This document shows, piece by piece, positions 7,110-11,441 of a stretch of DNA of 11,441 nucleotides (positions are counted from its first letter, which is position 1; the number at the start of each line of letters is the position of its first letter). Both the position numbers and the translations under genes were made by a program. A model generated the notes under the pieces. It was not told where the DNA came from, ran no database searches, and worked only from the letters and a program-made list of their open reading frames with translations. The stretch comes from a bacterium (GTDB lineage Bacteria > BMS3Abin14), in NCBI GenBank assembly GCA_029210545.1, contig JARGFV010000084.1, forward strand, positions 1 through 11,441, in the 5' to 3' direction.

Positions 7110-8240
7110 CTACTTCTGCTCAACATATTCGCCGTTAACGACCTTGTACATGGAGAAGCCGACACCGATGGCATCGCCCTTCGCGTCGAAGGAGATGGAG
7201 CCCACGGGAGTATCCACGTACTCGCTGCGCAGGACCTTCTCGACGGCCGTATACTCTGTGGAGCCGGCCTTCTGGATGGCGTTTAGCAGGGCCAGTGTCG
7301 CGGCGTAACCCTCCTTGAAGAAAGCGCCGGGATCCTCACCGTACTGGGCCTTGTGGGCCTCGACCGCGCTCTTGTACATGGGCAGGTCGGAAACGTCCAT
7401 GGGGCCGGAAGCGTAAACGCCCTCTGCGAACTCGCCGGCCACCTTGATGAAGGTCACGTCCTTGACCCCGTCGTCAGACACGAAGAAGGTGTTCATCTGT
7501 TTCTTCCTCATCTGTGTGACGATCTTGGAGGCCTCGGGGTGGTACCCGCCGTAGATGACGGCCTCGGCGCCTGATTTCGCGATCTTCTGAACGATGGCGC
7601 TGTAGTCAACGGCGCCGGGGGTAATTCCCTCGAACAGGACGGCTTCCGCGCCCTCCATCTCGTCCAGGTACTTCTTGGCGAACTCGGCGTAGCCCTTCCC
7701 GTAGTCACCTTTGTCGTGAATGACGGCGACCTTTTTGGCGCCCAGCTTGTTAACGGTGAATTTCACGCCGAGCATGGCCTGCATGTCATCGGAGGCGATG
7801 GTTCGGAAGAAGTTCGGGTAGTCACCGCTCTGGGTCAGGTCCGGGTTGGTGGCCGAGGGGGACATGACGATGATCCTGGCGTCGTTGTAGATGCCGAGAG
7901 CCGCCTTTGTGGCCCCTGAGCAGATGTGGCCCAGGACGACGACGGCACCATCGGACACCAGCTTGGTTGCCGTGTTGGTGGCAACTTCAGGCTTGCAGAC
8001 GTCGTCCTCGACGAGAAGCTCCACTGGCCTTCCAAGGATGCCGCCCGTGGCGTTGATCTCCTTGACCGCCAGTTCGGCCGCGCGAACGGTCGGTATGCCG
8101 TAAGAAGCCAGGTCACCGCTGTGCGGACCCGCAACACCCAGTTTGACGGGCTCTTTAGCCGCTTCCTTTTTCGCGCACCCGGTGATCATGAGGGCCATGG
8201 TCATCATGGCAACGACAGTGATACAGAAAAACCTTCTCAT
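7110..8240 (-). CDS. livK: Branched-chain amino acid binding lipoprotein (LivJ/LivK type)
   Basis: Captures branched-chain amino acids and delivers them to LivH/LivM. 376 residues from the ATG at 8240, which has an excellent AAGGAGGTG site 5 nt upstream; an in-frame extension to 8315 would translate the hairpin element and is rejected. The signal MRRFFCITVVAMMTMALMITGC has a lipobox ITGC, with Cys22 as the predicted lipidated residue, so it is membrane-anchored, unlike the free periplasmic E. coli protein. The mature part resembles LivJ: KLGVAGPHSG (33-42), a Cys pair C82/C107 in the positions of the E. coli disulfide, SPSATNPDLT (127-136), YGGYHPEA (230-237) and SDDGVKD (255-261). The ligand range is inferred from these motifs; a related amino acid or amide is possible. 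Its leader carries a five-hairpin element. Confidence 0.94.
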   Translation of the reverse strand: MRRFFCITVVAMMTMALMITGCAKKEAAKEPVKLGVAGPHSGDLASYGIPTVRAAELAVKEINATGGILGRPVELLVEDDVCKPEVATNTATKLVSDGAVVVLGHICSGATKAALGIYNDARIIVMSPSATNPDLTQSGDYPNFFRTIASDDMQAMLGVKFTVNKLGAKKVAVIHDKGDYGKGYAEFAKKYLDEMEGAEAVLFEGITPGAVDYSAIVQKIAKSGAEAVIYGGYHPEASKIVTQMRKKQMNTFFVSDDGVKDVTFIKVAGEFAEGVYASGPMDVSDLPMYKSAVEAHKAQYGEDPGAFFKEGYAATLALLNAIQKAGSTEYTAVEKVLRSEYVDTPVGSISFDAKGDAIGVGFSMYKVVNGEYVEQK

Positions 8241-8245
8241 CAAAA

Positions 8246-8254
8246 CACCTCCTT
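8246..8254 (-). promoter_or_regulatory. Strong ribosome binding site of livK
   Basis: Minus strand AAGGAGGTG, 5 nt before the ATG at 8240. It fixes the start against the longer in-frame reading. Hairpin H1 of the repeat element ends 8 nt upstream of it, so the site itself stays unpaired. Confidence 0.85.
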
Positions 8255-8262
8255 GAATAATT

Positions 8263-8419
8263 GATGGCTTCGCAAGAAGTCCATCACCGCACCCCGCGCG
8301 GGGTGCCCAAATCAATGACCCGCATCATAAGTCATTGATTTGTAAGGAAAGGGAAAACGACGCTTTTCCCTTTCCGTGGAGCGAAAAGTCCCGGATTGGA
8401 CTTTTTGCGACTCTATCAA
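8263..8419 (-). repeat. Five-hairpin modular element (copy B, complete) in the livK leader
   Basis: Five consecutive inverted repeats cover most of 157 nt. H1 8263-8285 has arms GATGGCTTC and GAAGTCCATC with one bulged base. H2 8289-8306 is the perfect palindrome GCACCCCGCGCGGGGTGC. H3 8309-8341 has 11-bp arms AAATCAATGAC / GTCATTGATTT. H4 8346-8375 has 12-bp arms GGAAAGGGAAAA / TTTTCCCTTTCC. H5 8381-8408 has 11-bp arms with one G-T pair. Part 8345-8419 recurs inverted at 11367-11441 with 74 of 75 identities, and 8263-8341 recurs partly at 67-122. No coding capacity. The element lies between livF and livK and is probably transcribed as the livK leader. The family is unrecognised; it is REP/MITE-like by appearance only. 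Confidence 0.8.
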
Positions 8420-8558
8420 TAATGGAACCCCCAGTTTGCGGGCTGGCAGATCTCCCCTGCTGAAGGAAACCAGAATGAGTATTCGTCTGAATCAGCTACT
8501 TTGCAGATGAGCCTATTAACTATCCTGTACTTTTGGTGCAGTCAATATAAACCGTACA
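8420..8558. other. Intergenic stretch with no recognisable feature
   Basis: Between the hairpin element and the 22-nt repeat. An 11-codon plus-strand reading frame starts at 8474 (MSIRLNQLLCR) behind an AAGGA-like site, but it is too short to support as a gene. No convincing promoter for livK or for a rightward RNA was found. Confidence 0.4.
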
Positions 8559-8580
8559 CCCGAAATCCGCGATTGGTTTG
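8559..8580. repeat. 22-nt repeat downstream of livF (copy 2)
   Basis: 21 of 22 positions match 4009-4030. It sits directly in front of the GC-rich hairpin at 8584-8613. Confidence 0.55.
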
Positions 8581-8583
8581 GGC

Positions 8584-8619
8584 CGGCCTCCGGTCGGGGC
8601 ATCGGAGAGGCCGTTTTTT
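8584..8619 (+). terminator. Rightward terminator-like hairpin with T6
   Basis: The arms CGGCCTCCG (8584-8592) and CGGAGAGGCCG (8603-8613), with a 2-nt bulge, are followed by TTTTTT (8614-8619). The polarity suits a plus-strand transcript, yet no plus-strand gene is present. On the minus strand (livF direction) no U tract follows the hairpin. It could end an unannotated small RNA, block antisense transcription into livF, or be a repeat remnant. Confidence 0.4.
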
Positions 8620-8675
8620 CGGTCCGGGTCCGAAGAACGTGTCCGGGCAGTGTGTTGCGGTTTCCCGACAGGCTC

Positions 8676-9383
8676 CTAGATTCCCAGATACGCGTTCTTC
8701 ACATCTTCGTTAACCGCCAGGTTCGAGGCGGAATCCACCAGGGTGATCATCCCCGTTTCCATGACGTACCCCCGGTGGGCGACTTGAAGGGCCATATTGG
8801 CGTTCTGTTCAACGAGGAAGATGGTGGTGCCGTTTTCCTGGTTGATCTTGGCGATGATGTCGAAGATCCGCTCCACGATGATGGGCGCAAGGCCCAGGGA
8901 CGGTTCGTCAAGGAGGAGCAGGCTGGGACGGGCCATGAGGGCCCTGGAGATGGCCAGCATCTGTTGCTCTCCGCCGCTAAGGGTTCCACCTGCCTGGTGG
9001 CGTCTTTCGGCGAGGATGGGAAAGAGCCCCATCACGTAATCGAGATCCTCCTTGATGCCGTCCTTGTCCTTCCTCAGGAAAGCCCCGATGTCCAGGTTTT
9101 CCATGACGGTAAGACCCGGAAAGATATGACGGCCTTCGGGCACCTGGCAGACGCCCAGGGCAACGATCTCGTCCGGCTGCTTGCGATGGATCGGTTCATC
9201 CTTGAAAAGGATCTCACCCTCGGAGATCGGGACGACTCCCGAAATGGACATGAGGGTGGTGGTCTTTCCGGCGCCGTTGGCACCGATGAGGGTGATGATC
9301 TCCCCCTCCTCAACGGCCAGGGAAACCCCCTTGAGGGCCTGGATGCTTCCGTAGTAGGTGTGAATGTTGTTGATTCGGAGCAT
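8676..9383 (-). CDS. livF: Branched-chain amino acid ABC transporter ATPase LivF
   Basis: Second cytoplasmic ATPase of the LIV importer. 235 residues from the ATG at 9383 (MLRINNIHTYYGSIQALKG), matching the usual length of about 235; GAAAGGA lies about 12 nt upstream. A longer frame to 9506 would run through the promoter and an 11-bp tandem repeat and is rejected. Motifs: Walker A GANGAGKTT (34-42), Q-loop Q80 in CQVPEGR, signature LSGGEQQ (135-141), Walker B SLLLLDEP (154-161) and VEQNA (191-195), where LivF proteins normally have Gln instead of the H-loop His. It ends with AYLGI. Placement is odd: it is upstream of livK on the same strand, separated by a repeat-rich 435-nt gap, instead of following livG. 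It probably has its own promoter (9441-9469). Confidence 0.95.
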   Translation of the reverse strand: MLRINNIHTYYGSIQALKGVSLAVEEGEIITLIGANGAGKTTTLMSISGVVPISEGEILFKDEPIHRKQPDEIVALGVCQVPEGRHIFPGLTVMENLDIGAFLRKDKDGIKEDLDYVMGLFPILAERRHQAGGTLSGGEQQMLAISRALMARPSLLLLDEPSLGLAPIIVERIFDIIAKINQENGTTIFLVEQNANMALQVAHRGYVMETGMITLVDSASNLAVNEDVKNAYLGI

Positions 9384-9440
9384 GCGGGTTGGTTTTCCTT
9401 TCATCCCCTGGATTGCGAATTTGCTCCAGTTGAGATTTGG

Positions 9441-9469
9441 AGTGTAGATGAGTAGCCTGGTAGGGTCAA
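9441..9469 (-). promoter_or_regulatory. Candidate sigma-70 promoter for livF
   Basis: The minus strand reads TTGACC (rc of 9464-9469), a 17-nt spacer, then TACACT (rc of 9441-9446). That is 5/6 and 4/6 of the consensus with ideal spacing. The predicted leader to the ATG at 9383 is about 50 nt. Judged by eye only. Confidence 0.4.
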
Positions 9470-9493
9470 GCTGCCAACCAGCTGCCAACCAGC
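9469..9493. repeat. 11-bp tandem repeat, 2.3 copies
   Basis: AGCTGCCAACC occurs twice in direct succession (9469-9479, 9480-9490) plus a partial AGC. It overlaps the upstream edge of the candidate livF promoter. It could bind a regulator or be a replication-slippage product; neither can be shown. Confidence 0.6.
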
Positions 9494-9503
9494 GGCTCAT
9501 TAC

Positions 9504-9531
9504 CAATCCCAGATTTCAAATCTCATATTTC
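9504..9531 (+). repeat. Period-7 repeat array, AGATTTC type
   Basis: 7-mers CAATCCC, AGATTTC, AAATCTC, ATATTTC in the gap between truA and livF. A comparable AT-rich stretch near 124-151 (CATTTAA, AACTTCA, AATTTCA, GGGTCAA) is weaker. Confidence 0.45.
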
Positions 9532-9644
9532 AGGATAGTATTCAAAGCTTCGCATGGGAGGAGGGTTGGTGATTTTGCTTTTTCGTTAGGTCGCTCAGTC
9601 GCCAGGTCTGTGAAAGTTCTTCTCCTGGATTCTAATTTCTGTTC

Positions 9645-10391
9645 TTAATAATATACCTCCATCAGGGTCAGCCCCTGGGGCGGCGCTTTTGGGGGTGCGT
9701 TGTCCCGGGACAGATTTTCCAGAACGGTTTTGACCTTGTCAGGCGCCATCCGGCCAAGGCCCACCTGCACCAGTGTACCAGTGATGTTTCGAACCATGTG
9801 TTTGAGAAAACCGTTGGCTTCGAACATTAGCGAGATGCGGTCACCATCCTTTTCGATATCCAGTCTTCTGAGGTTCCGGACGGTGGTGGTCTCGTCTCCG
9901 GCGGATTTGAAGGACGTGAAATCGTGTTCCCCGCGCAGGAACGAGGCACCCGAGTTCATCTTCACCAGGTCCAGCGGGGACCGGATATGCCACACCCGGA
10001 ACCTGTCGAGGGCTGTGGGTGTCGGGCTGTTGAGGATGGCGTACCGGTACAGTTTACCCCTGGCGCTGCGCTGGGCGTGGAAGGTGGGCGGGACATCCCC
10101 GCAGTCCAGGATCCTGATGTCTCTCGACAGAGAGCTGTTGAGCCCCATGGCGATGTTGACGGCCGGGATCTCCTTGGGAACCTCCGCGTGGGCAACCTGT
10201 CCGATGGCGTGGACGCCGGCATCTGTCCGTCCGGAACCGATGAGCTTCACAGGCGCTTCCATCATCCTGGCAAGGGCTTCCTGTACCTCACCCTGAACAG
10301 TCCGCATTCCCGGCTGGACCTGCCATCCCGAAAAACCGGTTCCGTCGTACTCGAGGAGGAGCCTGATCCTCCTCACCTTTGAATCCCCCAT
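9645..10391 (-). CDS. truA: tRNA pseudouridine(38-40) synthase TruA
   Basis: Cytoplasmic enzyme that isomerises uridines 38, 39 and 40 in the anticodon stem of many tRNAs. 248 residues from the ATG at 10391; IRLLLEYDGTGFSGWQ begins at residue 9, as is usual. The catalytic Asp57 lies in GSGRTDAGVHA (52-62). The family also shows Tyr115 in KLYRY, HDFTSF (156-161), FLKHMVRN (195-202) and a C-terminal ALTL-like PQGLTLMEV. A GTG at 10457 would add 22 residues and overlap the ecfT stop by 8 nt. That arrangement would couple translation, but the extra N-terminus is unlike the family and neither start has a good ribosome site. It follows ecfT by 58 nt. Confidence 0.96.
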   Translation of the reverse strand: MGDSKVRRIRLLLEYDGTGFSGWQVQPGMRTVQGEVQEALARMMEAPVKLIGSGRTDAGVHAIGQVAHAEVPKEIPAVNIAMGLNSSLSRDIRILDCGDVPPTFHAQRSARGKLYRYAILNSPTPTALDRFRVWHIRSPLDLVKMNSGASFLRGEHDFTSFKSAGDETTTVRNLRRLDIEKDGDRISLMFEANGFLKHMVRNITGTLVQVGLGRMAPDKVKTVLENLSRDNAPPKAPPQGLTLMEVYY

Positions 10392-10415
10392 GAAAAGTGA
10401 TGATCGGGATTCAAA

Positions 10416-10444
10416 GATATATTTAATATTCGATCCAAACTCAA
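10416..10444 (-). promoter_or_regulatory. Possible promoter for truA
   Basis: In an AT-rich patch between ecfT and truA the minus strand reads TTGAGT (rc of 10439-10444), a 17-nt spacer, then TATATC (rc of 10416-10421), each 4/6 of consensus. It would give a leader of about 18 nt before the ATG at 10391 and supports that start over the GTG. Weak evidence. Confidence 0.25.
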
Positions 10445-10449
10445 ACCTG

Positions 10450-11259
10450 TCACCCACGTGTCAGCAGCAGGACTCCGGCTGCCCAGAGCACAATAATTAC
10501 CGTGGCCGCAAAGTCTCTGCCCCTCCAGGAAAGGGGATACATCGCGGTCCTTTCCATCCCCGGCCGGTATCCCCTGGCTTCCAGGGCCAGGGCGAGTTCA
10601 TCGGCCCGACGGAAAAGTCCGATGAATACGGGGAGAATAACCGACATCAGGACCCTGGACCTGGCCCTCAACCCTCCCCTCCCCGGATCGGCGCCCCGGG
10701 ACCGCTGGGCTTTCCAGACCCGTTCCGTTTCGCCTGTCAGGACGGGGATGAACCGGATGGCTATCATCATCATGAGGGAGAAATCCTGGACAGGGAACTT
10801 GACCCGCTTCAGTGGTGTAAGCATGGCTTCGAGTCCGCGTGTGATGGACAGGGGCGTCGTCGTGTAGGTCAGGAGGGAGGAAAGGGCGATCACGGTGATG
10901 AGCCGCCACGAGATGAGAAGACCCCGTGTGATCCCCTCACTCGTAATGGATATCGTCACTGGAGCCGTGATCTCGAGAACCGGCGTGCCGGGGGTGAAGA
11001 AGAGGTGGAGAACCGCTGTGAACAGGAACAGGATCGCGAAGACCCTGAGCCCCCTGAGGAAAACCGGGACGGGCACACCGGAAAGCACGATGGCAGCCGC
11101 GATGGCGGCACTGTGCAATCCGACGCCGCCAGGGGAATCGATGAGAAAGGTGGCCATCATCAGGCCGGCCAGGGCAACGATCTTGAACCTCGGGTCCAGG
11201 CTGTGTATGGGCGATCGGGCCGGGTAGTAGTTGCCGAGGGCGATGTTGGAAAAGGACAT
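10450..11259 (-). CDS. ecfT: Energy-coupling factor transporter transmembrane protein EcfT
   Basis: Membrane scaffold of an ECF vitamin/metal importer, linking an ATPase pair (EcfA/A') to a substrate-binding S component. 269 residues with the start motif HSLDPRFKI (19-27) typical of EcfT/CbiQ/BioN, several hydrophobic helices (about 27-42, 47-62, 72-89, 115-132, 161-176, 203-216, 250-266) and the two Ala-Arg-Gly coupling motifs AQRSRGA (184-190) and ALEARGY (225-231). No ecfA or S-component gene is inside the window, so the substrate is unknown; upstream genes may lie beyond 11441. The ribosome site is poor: a heptamer array ends 6 nt before the ATG. truA follows, as in the Firmicutes ecfA-ecfA'-ecfT-truA order. 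Confidence 0.92.
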   Translation of the reverse strand: MSFSNIALGNYYPARSPIHSLDPRFKIVALAGLMMATFLIDSPGGVGLHSAAIAAAIVLSGVPVPVFLRGLRVFAILFLFTAVLHLFFTPGTPVLEITAPVTISITSEGITRGLLISWRLITVIALSSLLTYTTTPLSITRGLEAMLTPLKRVKFPVQDFSLMMMIAIRFIPVLTGETERVWKAQRSRGADPGRGGLRARSRVLMSVILPVFIGLFRRADELALALEARGYRPGMERTAMYPLSWRGRDFAATVIIVLWAAGVLLLTRG

Positions 11260-11265
11260 GGGTCA

Positions 11266-11293
11266 GTCCAAGGTCCAAAGTCCAAAGCCCAAA
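11266..11293 (+). repeat. Four-unit heptamer array, GTCCAAA type, upstream of ecfT
   Basis: Consecutive 7-mers GTCCAAG, GTCCAAA, GTCCAAA and GCCCAAA. It is the inverted counterpart of the array inside uvrB at 262-289. It occupies positions where the ecfT Shine-Dalgarno would be expected. Confidence 0.75.
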
Positions 11294-11366
11294 GAAAGAT
11301 CCTGATTTTTCATCTAAGGTCCTTTCTCTGGGCTCTGATACGATCTGTAAGTTCTTGTCATCAACC

Positions 11367-11441
11367 TTGATAGGGTCGCAAAAAGTCCAATCCGGGACTT
11401 TTCGCTCCACGGAAAGGGAAAAGCGTCGTTTTCCCTTTCCT
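11367..11441 (+). repeat. Inverted copy (C) of the hairpin element, cut by the window end
   Basis: The reverse complement of 8345-8419 over all 75 available bases, with one difference (TAGGG for TAGAG). It contains complete H5 and H4 hairpins. The remaining modules should lie beyond the window. With copy B it forms an inverted pair around livF-truA-ecfT. Confidence 0.8.

Noticed and set aside
8241-8315. N-terminal extension of the livK frame
   Set aside because: It would translate hairpins H1-H3 and bury the lipoprotein signal; the strong ribosome site points to 8240.
8652-9455. 267-codon plus-strand open frame
   Set aside because: Antisense to livF, which has all ABC ATPase motifs on the minus strand.
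9384-9506. N-terminal extension of the livF frame
   Set aside because: It covers the 11-bp tandem repeat and the candidate promoter; family length and the MLRINNIHTYYG start favour 9383.
10392-10457. GTG start for truA overlapping the ecfT stop by 8 nt
   Set aside because: The overlap is attractive for translational coupling, but it adds 22 residues not typical of TruA across an AT-rich stretch. Kept only as an alternative.
10390-11370. 326-codon plus-strand open frame over ecfT
   Set aside because: Its translation is rich in Gly, Pro and charged residues, typical of an antisense shadow, while the minus strand encodes a clear EcfT.

Overview
The window reads as a chromosomal segment from a moderately GC-rich Gram-negative bacterium. 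My best guess is a Desulfobacterota/deltaproteobacterium-like lineage, often known only from metagenomes. This rests on the lipoprotein-type solute-binding protein, the gene content and the style of the intergenic repeats; I cannot fix the species. All eight recognisable genes lie on the minus strand, so transcription runs from high to low coordinates: ecfT, truA, livF, livK, livH, livM, livG, an FG-GAP/VCBS-type exported protein, then uvrB. No gene is visibly broken, and I see no tRNA, rRNA, CRISPR array, transposase or phage gene.

Region by region: 1-212 holds GC-rich hairpins and a partial copy of a hairpin element. 213-2276 is uvrB (excision nuclease subunit B). 2277-2496 is a gap packed with period-7 repeats and a known type of extragenic repeat. 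2497-3897 encodes a secreted, putatively Ca-binding beta-propeller protein of unknown role. 4095-8240 holds livG, livM, livH and livK of a branched-chain amino acid ABC transporter. A strong intrinsic terminator between livK and livH probably gives more binding protein than permease. 8263-8419 is a five-hairpin element in the livK leader. 8676-9383 is livF, the second transporter ATPase, placed upstream of livK instead of after livG. 9645-10391 is truA and 10450-11259 is ecfT. The window ends inside an inverted copy of the hairpin element.

The five liv genes together make a complete LIV-I type transporter: lipoprotein binding protein, two permeases and two ATPases. truA and ecfT are a small housekeeping/transport pair whose adjacency is familiar from Firmicutes, where ecfA genes precede ecfT; none are seen here.

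The genes are ordinary. The unusual content is intergenic. First, a modular hairpin element occurs as one complete copy, two partial copies and one solo hairpin, with structure-preserving base changes between copies and an inverted pair flanking livF-truA-ecfT. Second, several gaps are built of degenerate tandem repeats whose unit sequences differ but whose period is always 7 nt. One of these arrays has been absorbed into the uvrB coding sequence as a basic C-terminal tail.
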